Of a DNA stretch of 64,000 bases, positions 10,788 through 22,900 are shown piece by piece. The notes beneath the pieces are model-generated. The model had not been told where the DNA came from. It made no database searches and saw only the letters and a list, made by a program, of their open reading frames with translations. The translations under genes were made by a program, and so were the position numbers. Numbering within the stretch: position 1 is the stretch's first letter; every line of letters starts with the position of its first letter. Source of the stretch: Semisulcospira habei (Eukaryota > Mollusca > Gastropoda > Semisulcospiridae); assembly GCA_036245525.1 (NCBI GenBank), contig BTPG01000005.1:1103575-1167574 (forward strand), given 5' to 3'.

Positions 10788-11150
10788 TTGATTGTACATA
10801 GCTTAACGTCCCGACAGCAACAAGACTTTCTCAGGACGTGCCTGCACTGCTAGTGACAAAAACTCAACAGAATATTGAATGTATGTCGCCAGCCGGTCCA
10901 ATACGTTAAATAAAACCTACGACATGGGGCCTAAATAAAGCTAAGACCATTTAGCAACACACATCGAATATCAAGAGCCACAGGCAGCGCAGACAGTAGG
11001 GAGAGTTTAAAAAAGGAAAATGCAGGTGAATGGACCAAGGGTAGACAGAAACACATGCCCCCGGAATATAGAGAAAAAACCCACCCTGTGGGGCTGACCA
11101 GGGTGCCCCTGGGAACTAAAAAGTCCCCCAGGGCAGACCCGGTTGGGGGT
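10788..11150 (-). mobile_element. SINE-like repeat, copy with 17-bp TSD
   Basis: GTTTGAAGGAAGGTTGA is present at 10771-10787 and again at 11151-11167. The body runs from the (AATC)n-type tail through CTTAACGTCCCGACAGCAAC and CCGGTCCAATACGTTAAA to the GGGTCTGCCC-type head (all given on the plus strand). No protein; length near 390 bp. Confidence 0.8.
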
Positions 11151-11167
11151 GTTTGAAGGAAGGTTGA

Positions 11168-11500
11168 TTGATTGATTGTACATTGCTTAACGTCCCGACA
11201 GCAACAAGGCTTTCTCAGGACGTGCCTGCACTGCTTGTGAAAAAAAAATAAACAGAATATTGAATGTATGTCGCCAGCCGGTCCAATACGTTAAATAAAC
11301 CTACGCCATGGGGCCTAAATAAAGCTAAGACCATTTAGCAACACACATCCAATATCGAGAGCTACAGGCAGCGCAGACAGTTGGGAGAGTTTTAAAAAGA
11401 CAAATACAGGTGAATGGACCAAGGGTAAACGGCCCTCAACACTCGACTTTGAAGGAAGGACTGGAAAGTCGAGTGTTGAGGGCAGACCGGTTGGGGGGTG
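11168..11500 (-). mobile_element. SINE-like repeat, second tandem copy, rearranged head
   Basis: Directly follows the right TSD of the preceding copy. The 3' two thirds are normal; the head is replaced at about 11432-11480 by an inverted repeat CAACACTCGACTTTGAAGG...AAAGTCGAGTGTTG, with part of it repeated again at 11511-11534. Confidence 0.7.
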
Positions 11501-11635
11501 TTTCAGGGAAGGACTGGAAAGTCGAGTGTTGAGCGAAGCCCGAGAGAAGGCGAGGATGGGAAAAATATCCAGCACTATACGTTGGAATAGATGCATATCA
11601 GTTACGACATGCTTGTAAATTAAAACACTTTTAAC

Positions 11636-12011
11636 CCCACCCGGGTCTGCCCTGGGGGACTTGGGTGGGGTTAACTACTTTTTATTTCCCAGGGGCACCC
11701 TGGTCAGCCCCACAGGGTGGGTTTTTCTCTCTATTCTGGGGCATGTGTCTCTGTCGGCCCTTTGTCCATTCACCTGTATTTGACTTTTTAAAACTCTCCC
11801 TACTGTCTGCACTGCCTGTAGCTCTTGATATTGGATGTGTGTTGCTAAATGGTCTTAGCTTTATGTAGGCCCCATGTGTTAGGTTTATTTAATGTATTTG
11901 ACCGGCTGGCGATATACATTCAATGTTCTGTTTAGTTGTTGTTTTTTCACAAGCAGTGCAGGCACGTCCTGAGAAAGCCTTGTTGCTGTCGGGACGTTAA
12001 GTAATGTACAA
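11636..12011 (+). mobile_element. SINE-like repeat, plus-strand copy with 15-bp TSD
   Basis: TAAAACACTTTTAAC at 11621-11635 and 12012-12026. The element begins CCCACCCGGGTCTGCCC and ends CGGGACGTTAAGTAATGTAC, defining both ends and orientation of this roughly 380-bp family. No clear tRNA A and B boxes were found in the head. The 3' end resembles the tail of the I-like LINE at 22972-29546. Confidence 0.85.
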
Positions 12012-12026
12012 TAAAACACTTTTAAC

Positions 12027-12345
12027 ATTAAGAAAAGTTGAGTTAAAAGAGGTTTTAAAACAGTTTTCATAAAAACTTTTGCCCGACACGCTTCTAAAAA
12101 CAACATTTTCTTAGTTTTTAAACCTTGTACCGCGCCATAAACGCCGCGATTGCTTTTCAGTCTTAGCTGTCCTATAGTGTGGAATGTGGGACTTTGCCAA
12201 CTGGATCCATCTGGTGCACTCCAAATGAGTATTTGTGAGTGGTTTGACGTGCAACTCAGTGTGCGCCTCTGAAATGACCTACTGATTCCACTGATAATGA
12301 AACTCTTTCATTCATAAGAGTGCATTGAGCAGCTCTATAAACCAA
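12027..12345. other. No recognised feature
   Basis: AT-rich unique-looking sequence without a convincing frame. Confidence 0.4.
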
Positions 12346-12354
12346 AAGTGATGA

Positions 12355-12465
12355 CCCCCCTCTCCCCCCCCCCCCCCTCCACCCTCCCCCTCCCCCCCCC
12401 CCCCGCCCCCGCCCCACACCACCACACACACTTCTCCCCCCCCCCCCAACCCCCTTACAACCCCA
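12355..12465. repeat. C-rich low-complexity tract
   Basis: Long C-runs with occasional T and A; encodes only glycine-rich chance peptides on the other strand. Confidence 0.9.
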
Positions 12466-12978
12466 CTCAAACAATCATAATAGTAAAATCAACCAAAGGT
12501 ATCTTTAGTGAGGTATTTTCACTGTAATCCCAGTTTTGTGTGAGAGGCACCCACTTTTGGGGTAAACACCCATTTTTTTTCCATCCAGTGGCTCTGTTTC
12601 TAGAAAATGTCTATTTTATTTTAAGTTGTAGAGCTTAGTTATAAGGTGAGTTCTAAACATTGGCATCAACTCCAGAGCCCTAGAATAAATAGGAATATGG
12701 GAACCCATTTTCACATAAAATGGTAGGTCACCCAGTCTGAGGGTTTTGTGTTCATGTNGTGTGATGGTGTGTGTATGTGTGTGTGATGGTGTGTGTGTGT
12801 GTGTAATCAAAGAAAGCCAGAGGCGCCCAGGGGACCAAAGGACACTGCAGAAAATGAAGTTAGACACTCGTCTAACCCGAAATAGACCACCCAGACACCC
12901 TTAGTGGCCGCCGCGCATCCACTCCAAAACATCGCAACGCCCTCATCCCGAGTATGTAAACGTCGCCTTACACTGCCA

Positions 12979-13051
12979 GCATGAGGCACAGATTCTCGTA
13001 AGCCCCCCCCCCCTGCACCTGCAGGGGCACATGAGAATCTATGCCTCTTGC
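12979..13051. repeat. Hairpin family B, copy 4
   Basis: GCATGAGGCACAGATTCTCG ... CATGAGAATCTATGCCTCTTGC; the left centre carries an expanded C-run. Confidence 0.75.
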
Positions 13052-13243
13052 AACAGACTGAACAACGGATTAACATCAACGTTCTCAGACCAAAAAAACA
13101 CCTCACACTCAAACAAAAATGTATTAGGGATTGCAAAACGCTAGCCACCGAACCGACTCGGTTGTGAACACACGATTCATCTATACGCCGGAGGACCCAA
13201 GTGTGTTTGTTGTTGTACCAGAAGGTTGTGGTCAACGATGTGA

Positions 13244-13457
13244 TTAACCCATTCAGCCCTGACGCACTACAGCATGAGATGGGTCGACCATGATAATTCA
13301 AGGGTAGTGCCAGATTAGCTTCGCGCCTATCGGCGCCAAGCTAATCTGGCACTAACCTTGAATTATCATGGTCGACCCATCTCCTGCAACAGGTTCATAG
13401 TCGTTAGATGACACCTCCAAAATTTGGGAAATACGTGCGTCAGGCTGAATAAGGTAA
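13244..13457. mobile_element. Family A palindromic MITE
   Basis: Left TTAA at 13244-13247, CCCATTCAGCCC end, core CTTCGCGCC/GGCGCCAAG, right end GGCTGAATAAGG followed by TAAT (decayed TTAA). Confidence 0.8.
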
Positions 13458-13458
13458 T

Positions 13459-13612
13459 GGAACTTTGAAAGCCAAGTCGGTCAACTGGCGCTGAACGAGT
13501 CAATGGAACTTTGGAAGCCAAGTCGGTCAACTGGCGCTGAACGAGTCAATGGGACTTTGGAAGCCACGTCAGTCAACTGGCGCTGAACGGGTCATTGGAA
13601 TTTTGGAAGCCA
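13459..13612. repeat. ~47-bp tandem repeat, 3-4 copies
   Basis: Units share GGAAGCCAAGTCGGTCAACT and GGCGCTGAACGAGTCAATGG. Begins directly after the MITE. Confidence 0.85.
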
Positions 13613-13859
13613 TGTCAAAGTCAAACCAGACGCCGCAAAACAGTACCCCAGTAAGTACACAACTCTCAGGCCGATGTCGGCATATGGCTTTTCGCTTACT
13701 GGGACAAAACCCCTCGCCTGGAAATTCGACTGTGGAACAAGTTTGCAAAGAGTTTAAAATCAATGTTGTCATTCCCACCTGTGGCAATGTTTATGTGAAG
13801 TTTTAAGTTTAAATCAGATGCCACAAAACAATAAAACAATAAAATTATGTGGTAGGGGA

Positions 13860-15745
13860 GGTGCCCTTATTATGAAACAGTGCCTATTATAAAATGCCTC
13901 GCTTCCGTCGAAACGGAATAACTTTTCCAAATTCTGCTTGGGCAGTAATATAGAGCTACTTTACTGAGCCTTATTTCCTGTACAAGAATGTCATGCGTGA
14001 TGAAAACGGAATAACTTTTCCAAATTCTGCTTGGGCAGTAATATAGAGCTACTTTACTGAGCCTTATTTCCGGTACAAGAATGTCATGCGTGATGAAAAC
14101 GGAATAACTTTTCCAAATTCTGCTTGGGCAGTAATATAGAGCTACTTTACTGAGCCTTATTTCCGGTACAAGAATGTCATGAGTGATGAAAACGGAATAA
14201 CTTTTCCAAATTCTGCTTGGGCAGTAATATAGAGCTACTTTACTGAGCCTTATTTCCTGTACAAGAATGTCATGCGTGATGAAAACGGAATAACTTTTCC
14301 AAATTCTGCTTGGGCAGTAATATAGAGCTACTTTACTGAGCCTTATTTCCGGTACAAGAATGTCATGCGTGATGAAAACGGAATAACTTTTCCAAATTCT
14401 GCTTGGGCAGTAATATAGAGCTACTTTACTGAGCCTTATTTCCGGTACAAGAATGTCATGCGTGATGAAAACGGAATAACTTTTCCAAATTCTGCTTGGG
14501 CAGTAATATAGAGCTACTTCAGTGAGCCGTATTTCCGGTACAAGAATGTCATGCGTGATGAAAACGGAATAACTTTTCCAAATTCTGCTTGGGCAGTAAT
14601 ATAGAGCTACTTTACTGAGCCTTATTTCCTGTACAAGAATGTCATGCGTGATGAAAACGGAATAACTTTTCCAAATTCTGCTTGGGCAGTAATATAGAGC
14701 TACTTACTGAGCCGTATCGTACTTTCCAAATTCTGCTTGGGCAGTAATATAGAGCTACTTCAGTGAGCCGTATTTCCGGTACAAGAATGTCATGCGTGAT
14801 GAAAACGGAATAACTTTTCCAAATTCTGCTTGGGCAGTAATATAGAGCTACTTTACTGAGCCGTATTTCCGGTACAAGAATGTCATGCGTGATGAAAACG
14901 GAATAACTTTTCCAAATTCTGCTTGGGCAGTAATATAGAGCTACTTTACTGAGCCTTATTTCCTGTACAAGAATGTCATGCGTGATGAAAACGGAATAAC
15001 TTTTCCAAATTCTGCTTGGGCAGTAATATAGAGCTACTTTACTGAGCCTTATTTCCGGTACAAGAATGTCATGCGTGATGAAAACGGAATAACTTTTCCA
15101 AATTCTGCTTGGGCAGTAATATAGAGCTACTTTACTGAGCCTTATTTCCTGTACAAGAATGTCATGCGTGATGAAAACGGAATAACTTTTCCAAATTCTG
15201 CTTGGGCAGTAATATAGAGCTACTTTACTGAGCCTTATTTCCGGTACAAGAATGTCATGCGTGATGAAAACGGAATAACTTTTCCAAATTCTGCTTGGGC
15301 AGTAATATAGAGCTACTTTACTGAGCCTTATTTCCGGTACAAGAATGTCATGCGTGATGAAAACGGAATAACTTTTCCAAATTCTGCTTGGGCAGTAATA
15401 TAGAGCTACTTTACTGAGCCTTATTTCCTGTACAAGAATGTCATGCGTGATGAAAACGGAATAACTTTTCCAAATTCTGCTTGGGCAGTAATATAGAGCT
15501 ACTTTACTGAGCCTTATTTCCGGTACAAGAATGTCATGCGTGATGAAAACGGAATAACTTTTCCAAATTCTGCTTGGGCAGTAATATAGAGCTACTTTAC
15601 TGAGCCTTATTTCCGGTACAAGAATGTCATGCGTGATGAAAACGGAATAACTTTTCCAAATTCTGCTTGGGCAGTAATATAGAGCTACTTTACTGAGCCT
15701 TATTTCCGGTACAAGAATGTCATGCGTGATGAAAACGAAAACACG
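13860..15745. repeat. 93-bp satellite, about 20 copies
   Basis: Unit GGAATAACTTTTCCAAATTC ... GCGTGATGAAAAC, 93 bp, starting near 13916. 93 is a multiple of three, so the minus strand shows a long open frame of a 31-residue repeat; it has no start context or known domain and I do not call it a gene. Units differ mainly at CCTGTAC versus CCGGTAC, plus a CAGTGAGCCG variant and one truncated unit near 14700. Confidence 0.95.
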
Positions 15746-16014
15746 CCGAGAAAAAGTGATTTTTGACCCTTCTGCTTCTTTTTTTTTTTTTTTTCGCAAT
15801 TTTGAAACACGTAAAGCAGCATTCAGTTTTGTGATTTAAAAAAAAAAAGCCACTCTTGTCATGAAAAGCAATTTTCGGACATCAGATAACCAGCGGCATT
15901 CGTTTGGTTCTCTTTTTGTTTGTTTTGGAGGCACACATTTTCCTGGAGAGGTATCTTGTTCCTATTATGAAACACATAGAGCACCTAATATGAAACAGTG
16001 TTATAAGTAGTGTT

Positions 16015-16690
16015 TGTCTAGCGTATATATCGGAAACCATCCAGCTAGTTTGTTTCAAAATTCAGATGTTGATACTTTTTCTCAATAGTTTGTCGCACAC
16101 AAGGATTATTTCACTTTCGTCAAGGTCTAGTGAGTATAGTGAGTGAGTAAAGGTCTAGGTCACAACGGCATCATTTAGTATGTATGCCGTTGTCCAGACG
16201 ATGTTACTGTAAACACTCAAATGATTTGATCGAAATGGCAAATTGTGATATTTTGTGACGACACAGATAGTTGCACACCAGAATCTTTTTACTGCCTTAA
16301 AGGCCAAGGTCACAACGGCCATATTTGTTTTGTGCAGAATTGTGTGTTAGGCAATATCTCAAAAACCATTGGAGCTATTCAATCCAAATTTTAGATAATA
16401 GTATTTTACCCCATCACACATTGCCATCAATCTTAACTGTGCCTACCTCAAGGTCAAGGTCATAGTTGCCATATTGTTTTGCAGATTATTGTGTAGAGAA
16501 TATCTCTGAAACCGCTGTACCACTTGCTCTGATTTTATTTTAGGAAATTATGCCTTACCCTCATACGTGATGTCTTTAACAGAATGAATTCACGACCTGT
16601 AAGGTGAAGGTCACAGAGGCCATATTTCTGTGAACCTTTGTGCAGGCAAAATCTCTGAAACCACAGGCCCAATTTTTTCCAAATTTTGCT
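16015..16690 (+). repeat. Degenerate ~140-bp tandem repeat with AAGGTCAAGGTCA motif
   Basis: Four or five loose units, each with CTCTGAAACC, CAATCCAAATTTT or similar, and AAGGTCAAGGTCA...GGCCATATTTGTTT. No coding potential. Confidence 0.65.
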
Positions 16691-16704
16691 CGATGATATT
16701 TTGA

Positions 16705-17101
16705 TTGATTGATTGTACATTGCTTAACGTCCCGACAGCAACAAGACTTTCTCAGGACGTGCCTGCACTGCTTGTGAAAAAAAAAAAAAAAAAAAAAAAA
16801 CCAACAGAATATTGAATGTATGTCGCCAGCCGGTCCAATACGTTAAATAAACTTACGACATGGGGCCTAAATAAAGCTAAGACCATTTAGCAACACACAA
16901 CCAATATCAAGAGCTACAGGCAGCGCAGACAGTAGGGAGAGTTTAAAAAAGGCAAATACAGGTGAATGGACCAAGGGTAGACAGAAACACATGCCCCAGA
17001 ATAGAGGGGAAAACCCACCCTGTGGGGCTGACCAGGGTGACCCTGGGAACTAAAAAATAGTTAACCCTACCCAAGTCCCCCAGGGCAGACCCGGGTGGGG
17101 G
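16705..17101 (-). mobile_element. SINE-like repeat with 15-bp TSD
   Basis: TCGATGATATTTTGA at 16690-16704 and 17102-17116. The plus strand starts TTGATTGATTGTACATTGC (an AATC tail on the sense strand) and ends CAGACCCGGGTGGGGG. It is inserted in the degenerate repeat at 16015-16690. Confidence 0.9.
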
Positions 17102-17157
17102 TCGATGATATTTTGACTTAACCCCCTCACAACCGAGAAACTCAATAGGATCCATCG

Positions 17158-17222
17158 GCAAGACACATAAGATCCTCATGAGTCTCTTGGGTGCGGTGGC
17201 TCATGGCGATCTGGGCTTTTGC
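17158..17222. repeat. Decayed hairpin family B copy
   Basis: GGCAAGACACATAAGATCCTC ... GGCTCATGGCGATCTGGGC recalls family B, but the arms no longer pair well. Confidence 0.45.
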
Positions 17223-17225
17223 TGA

Positions 17226-17546
17226 CACAGTTGACATAATTATATTTGATGGTTGGGCTTCCTTGAGACTGGATTAAGAAAGATTTCACAGCAATATTTG
17301 ACGGTTGGACTTCCTTGAGACTGCATTAAGAAAGATTTGGTAGCTATGAGAATAAGACAGGTATGTCAAAAACCAAGTTTATGTCGCTGCATCACTTCAA
17401 GATGACGCGCGCAGTTGACATAATTATATTTGACGGTTGGGCTTCCTTGAGACTGGATTAAGAAAGATTTGGTAGCTATGAGAATAAGACAGGTATGTCA
17501 AAAACCAAGTTTATGTCGCTGCATCACTTCAAGATGACGCGCACAG
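17226..17546. repeat. ~134-bp tandem duplication
   Basis: CAGTTGACATAATTATATTT... to ...CTTCAAGATGACGCGC occurs twice; the first copy carries an extra internal 55-bp duplication of the GGTTGGGCTTCCTTGAGACT part. Confidence 0.85.
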
Positions 17547-18297
17547 TTGTTGAAAATGTTTTCAGGCAGACAAAATGGCGCAATTACTGTCTGCGGGGAA
17601 GGGGTGGGGCTAAAAGTTGCTCCAAGAGCAAACCTCGTTGGCTTAGGTGTGACAGCAAATGTGAAACAGTATCAATGTAGTCACCAATCGTACATGCATC
17701 CGCTCTTCAGCCGTAATGTGTGTATGCGTGCATTTGCCTAAGGATATTTCTTATAGACTATAATATCTACGGACTTTAAACTCGACACGACTGTAGTTTA
17801 CAAGAACACATTTACCTACATATATTTCACCTGTAGAAAAGGTCAAGGTCAAAATAGGGCGATGTGTTTGTAACGATTAGCCATTTTGCGCACACACATT
17901 TGTTAAAAGTTAACATTAGGCGCAAAAGTTTGAAAGTACCCAAATATGCATTTTATACCACGAATTCTATTGCAGAATGACCTCTCTTGAAGGTAGGGGG
18001 GGGGGGGGGGGGAAAGAAGAAAAACAAACGTGCGGGAGATTTCGTCTACTTTTTCATGGGAACTCTTCCTGCCGGCGGTGTCACAGCTGCTGAGAATGTG
18101 AAGAGGGTGAGGACCTACAAATGCACCACTTGTTGACTATCAAACGAGTGGTGATGGTGTTAGTGCGTGTGGGGAGGTCGAGCGAAGGGGGAGAGAGGTC
18201 TGGAGACCTTTTCAGCACTGGCCGAAAAATCAAACGACGGGAGGGGGTCCACATTCTCAAGGACGCACCTTTATCCATTTACAAGACACGCGGGAGG

Positions 18298-18448
<151 letters not shown>

Positions 18449-18639
18449 AGTTTGCCCTCAAAAATGGAAAATTACACATTAAAAAATACCCTGGGAGCCG
18501 TGCATCCTGGAACACCCCTCTCCCTCTGAATTTGCCTCTGAACATGTACACAAACCTTTGTTGATAATGCTAGCTTTTATCAAGTTGTAATTCTGAGGTG
18601 GAAAAACTAAATACAGTAGCTTTTATTCCCCCATACATA

Positions 18640-19140
18640 GAACATTTTTCACACACTCGCTGACCATGCCTGACCTTTGACCTATAGAAGGCGCCAATAA
18701 AAGTAATATGCATAGACAGCGTAAACCCTAGCAACACATTTCTACTAGGGTCTTACTGCAAAGTTCACATACGAACTACTGTAAAAGCAGCAACCTAAAA
18801 TAAAAAGCCTGTTTACTTCCCGTGACCTGTGACCTTTGACCTTAACGAGAGGTTAACTTAGTAGAGAAGCAAACAAAAGTTTTATCATCAGTTTTCTCTT
18901 TGGCAAGTTTTTTTTTACATAAAATTATAACTAGTTTCTTTAAAAAATCGCAAGTTTATTGACCTTTGTAACCTTGACCTTTCATGGAAGTCAGCACAAA
19001 TGACAATCAAAGCTATTGTCAAATATGTTCACTGTGCCAACTTAGATGTCAGTGGCTCTCTGACGGTCTCAGAAATTCAAAATGATAAAAATTGTCACAA
19101 TGGGATATACAAAGGATGATGGATGGATGGACCAGTGGTG
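18640..19140 (+). repeat. Diverged copy of the TGACCTTTGACC repeat
   Basis: CCTGACCTTTGACCTATAG, GTGACCTTTGACCTTAACG and ACCTTGACCTTTCATGG at about 150-bp spacing; related to 3935-4445. Confidence 0.6.
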
Positions 19141-19681
19141 GATGACTCATTATATTTAACTCAGTTTTAATGTTAAATGAGCCCATAATGTGTGCTAACC
19201 ATCTCGCATACCTTAATTTTCCAACAAAATGCAAGAGAAACTTGTAAAAGGGACATATTGACACTGTTTCATAATAGGAGACCTAGTGTTTCATTTTCGG
19301 CAAATGGTGCCTAATATGAAACAATGTGTCACTTTTTTTTTCCAAACTAGAACTGCTTCTGCGTCGATTCGAGTTTTGAAATTTGGCTTTGTCCCAAGAT
19401 GCATCAATATAATCTCTATCAAACCCTGGTTTCGGATTGGTTCTACCCTTCTTTGGTGGGTCGCGCGAGACGTTTGTGCTTAAGTGTTTCATACATGGAT
19501 CTCCTCCCCTACTGCTGTTCACATCAACGCACCATAAAGCACACACTCCCGCTCTCTCTCCCCCTCCCCAATCACTGTGCCCTCATCAAATCAGAAAGCA
19601 GCTGTTGCCTCCGCCGAGTCATAAAACTGCTACGTGTAAAGTGCAATCTGAAAAATGCCCTAAAACTACTCCTTTTCATTT

Positions 19682-19747
19682 GCAAGAGACATAGATTATC
19701 ATGAGCCCCTGCAGACGCAGGGGCTCATGAGAATCTATGCTTCTTGC
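19682..19747. repeat. Hairpin family B, copy 5
   Basis: GCAAGAGACATAGATTATC ... GAGAATCTATGCTTCTTGC, centre CCCCTGCAGACGCAGGGG. Confidence 0.85.
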
Positions 19748-19878
19748 TGGCACAGATTGGCCACATTTACATCTTTTATACTGAGAAATTGTTCCGAACA
19801 GAACGTAACAGAGAAATTGACATTCCCAGGGTCATAAACTTTACAGCCGTGAAGCCGAGTGCAGCAATCTGATCAATT

Positions 19879-20147
19879 TCATAGGGTACTACAGATGTAC
19901 GGTGTGTCGTCATGATGCACTTTCGCATTGAACGACAGACAATCTGCCTCGCTGGAGGAGGGTAGCAACAGGCGGTCGTCGTCCGCATCACTGTTCTCAT
20001 CAGTGTCGTCTTCATCGCCCTTAAAATGGTCGTCTCATCGTTCTCATCATCAGGGTCCTCATCATTCTCGTCGTCGATTGCGTCACCCGTGTCATCACCA
20101 TCTTCGTCCGTGGCGTTGCCTATGTCTTCATTAAGCGAAATTCAATA
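19879..20147 (-). pseudogene. Acidic coding fragment with one frameshift
   Basis: Minus-strand frame reads NEDIGNATDEDGDDTGD...DDENDE, then after a shift near 20020 DDHFKGDEDDTDENSDADDD...LLPSSSEADCLSF and a stop at 19881. Strongly acidic on both sides of the shift, suggesting one former coding segment or exon. No family recognised, and a low-complexity GAT/GAC repeat remains an alternative. Confidence 0.3.
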
Positions 20148-20160
20148 TTTTGAAATCCAT

Positions 20161-20363
20161 TTAACCCTTTTGATCACTGATACACTACAACATGAGATCA
20201 ATTTGACCATGGCAGTTCAAGGGTGCTGCCAGAACAGCTTGGCGCCTAGGGGCGCCAAGCTGTTCTTGCACAACCCTTGAACTATCATGGTCGATCTATC
20301 TGTAGCCTTCATAGGACATCTTATACAATTTTAAAATTTCGACCTCCGGATTTAATGGGTTAA
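20161..20363. mobile_element. Family A palindromic MITE
   Basis: TTAA at 20161-20164 and 20360-20363; ends CCCTTTTGATCACTG / GATTTAATGGG; core AGAACAGCTTGGCGCC / GGCGCCAAGCTGTTCT. Confidence 0.8.
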
Positions 20364-20540
20364 ACCTTGACACCCCATAGTAACATACTACAAGGACCGT
20401 GGCAGTTAAAGGGCTGTGCCAGAATAGTTTGGCGCCTGTAACAGGCGCCAAACTATTCTGGCACTACCTTTGAATTATCATGGTCGATCCGTCTGGACAG
20501 CCGTCACGCAGCCTTCAAAGGACAACCCACAAAATCGAGA
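20364..20540. mobile_element. Second family A MITE, abutting the first
   Basis: Begins directly at the right TTAA of the previous element. Core AGAATAGTTTGGCGCC / GGCGCCAAACTATTCT. The right end is degraded. Stem bases differ from the neighbour, so it is a separate insertion rather than a tandem copy. Confidence 0.7.
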
Positions 20541-21660
20541 ATTGCTACCTAATGCTCAGCGTCATAAAAATTAAAAAAAATTAAGATGGAGCAATGATGA
20601 CAGGAGTTTAGATGACAGATTCGAATACAGGCGTAAATAAGACCATGAAACCGGCAACAAACATTAACACTATTCAGGCAGGGCAAAGTATCTTGCATTC
20701 GTAAATCATTATAGAACACAAGTCCCCGGCACACACACAAATCTATAATATAAGGGACAAAGAATACTGAGGCACCGGAAATCAACGAAGCTTTTCAGTC
20801 GGTCATTTCAAGGTCACAAACAGGTCAAAGACAACAGATAGTGCTCACAGACAGCGAGGACAGTGTCTGTCCACGCAGAATACGGAGGTTTCTGTTGTTT
20901 GTCGCTACTACTGCGGGATGCGTTCGATGAACTGTCGTACAGCTGACCCTGGAAAATCACCTCAAATAAAACTAATAATGTAAATAAGGTCACCCCAAGT
21001 CTCAGGGTATACTGGACTACGCCTGTGCACGTAGCGGAGATAAGGACTACGTCCCGTACGACCCAATAGGCTGCAATTTATAGCTTGGATCAGACAAAAT
21101 GTAAGTCAATATTGTTCATGTTTAGCATCCCTTAGCTGCAAATAGATTGGTGCACCTGTAGCAAGTTGCAGAGGTAGAAAATGTTGCCGCAAACTGTCAT
21201 AATTTGATGAAATCGGCGAGATTTAAGTGTGCAAAATTTGATTGATCGCGTGTCCGATTCGTCAGGGGTCAGATTCTGCTTGCGTCTACACTACACTAAA
21301 TACACGTGTCAACATTCGTGTGGGTTGTACAAATAAGTGGTTAGGTTACTAGAATTTTAGTGTCCTTTTACTGAAAAAGTGTTTTTGACGTTGGGACTTC
21401 GCTGTGCAAAAAACGATCTCGGTTGTTCAAAAATGGCCTACGGTGTGAAAGATTTCGGACTACACTGTGCACACGACAGAAACAGGAAACATATCTTGTT
21501 TGAAGTACTTGCAGTGCAACTAGTAGGTATGACATTTCCAAATGCCAAAACAAAACATTTGAAGTAAAGCAAATATGATATTTAGGCGAATAATGTGTAT
21601 TATGTAAAATAAGTTATATTTGCAAAACAACAAAGTCGGTAAAAACATAAAGATGTGACC
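20541..21660. other. No gene recognised
   Basis: About 1.1 kb of AT-rich sequence. The longest frames are under 80 codons with no recognisable motif. Confidence 0.4.
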
Positions 21661-21662
21661 AG

Positions 21663-22175
21663 CTGTTCTTTTTTTAAAGTCCCTTCTATTTATAGAATGA
21701 ACTTTTTAGGATGGGTCGCGGTGAGGCGAATTTAATAGCATGTCCGTGATGTCAAAGGCGGGCAGGCCTAAACCTCTGACAACTGAAGAAAGAAGATAAA
21801 AATTACGTCATGTCTAGTTACGCTAACCTCGTTGCTGAACCTACATTTGGCGCGAAAGGCCGTATGTGCGCGTGTGTGCGTGCGTGCGTGCGTGTGTGCG
21901 TATGTAGACACGAGAATCTCAGATATGGCACAAGTTTGAAACTTGGCGAAATACTGTATGTAAGGGGTGGCCAAGAGAGCCTCCGAGCATATGGATCTCA
22001 TTGAAGACATAAAAGACCGTTCATAGAAAATCGGTCGACCCAGATTAGAGTCCGTAATTTTTGTCATATTTACTTGAAATTTAGGATATAGCTAGTTTGG
22101 AGAAAGGCATTAGATGAGTTCGTTAGCCAGCTTTGTACCTCTTCAACCTTTTGAAAAATAATTAATTCATTTTTG
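21663..22175 (-). repeat. Dispersed repeat H with empty MITE site
   Basis: Reverse-oriented copy of 7085-7620. At 22041-22050 it carries CAGATTAGAG uninterrupted, the empty counterpart of the insertion at 2811-3421. Confidence 0.8.
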
Positions 22176-22202
22176 CAAGTTTTGGATCCACTAAATACTC
22201 CC

Positions 22203-22266
22203 ATCAAACAGTCAGCCCTGGAAGAGGCTATGTGGAACGAACAGTCAGCCCTGGAAGAGGCTGAGT
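22203..22266. repeat. 33-bp direct duplication
   Basis: AGTCAGCCCTGGAAGAGGCT appears twice in a row. Confidence 0.8.
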
Positions 22267-22827
22267 GCCTTTCGGATGAGTGACCTGAAACATCAATTTC
22301 GTCACTGTGTACATCGCGTCGTGAGACTAGCGATGCCATTAAGTCAAGCTTATAGTGACGTCATTTTGCTGCTCGCGCTATTTTTCTTCCTAATTCCTGT
22401 GGCTACTCCAGCCCACAGAGCGTACTAATGGAGGGGGAAGCGCCGTTTGTCTGTCTTTGTGTGTGCCGGCGTGTGTGTTGATCAGATGATGGTTTAGAGA
22501 GGAGGGAGATGGATCAGAAGGATAAGCTTAAAAATATGAACAATTGTGAACGTTCCGAAAAGAAAAACGCATGTGAGCTCCAAACAATACGGTAGACTTT
22601 TGGATGAAATCCTCATTGTGTTCAATAGGAGATATTTCAACATCAGGATCAGGTCAAAGACAAAAGGCAGAGACCCGTAAGGAGGACAGCTCTCATATAG
22701 AAGGGACAGTGTGGGTTATGGTTCATCCCATCTTGTTTACTGGTGAACTGATGTAAAAGACGATTCAAAGCCTCAAACTATGGTGGGAATATATTGTATT
22801 TATGTCTGAATAAAAAGGTACAATTTG

Positions 22828-22900
22828 TCCGTAACACGACTGACAGTTTCGTAACACAACTGACAGTCTCACAACATGACTGACAGTCATCTTGTCAGTC
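22828..22900. repeat. ~23-bp tandem repeat, 3 copies
   Basis: GTAACACGACTGACAGT-type units followed by an inverted copy CTTGTCAGTCGTGTT. Confidence 0.7.

Noticed and set aside
13860..15745. CRISPR-like array
   Set aside because: Contiguous satellite without unique spacers, in an animal genome.
14642..15799. 385-residue open frame of 31-residue repeats on the minus strand
   Set aside because: By-product of a 93-bp satellite whose length is divisible by three; no start context, no domain, spans the whole array and its flank.
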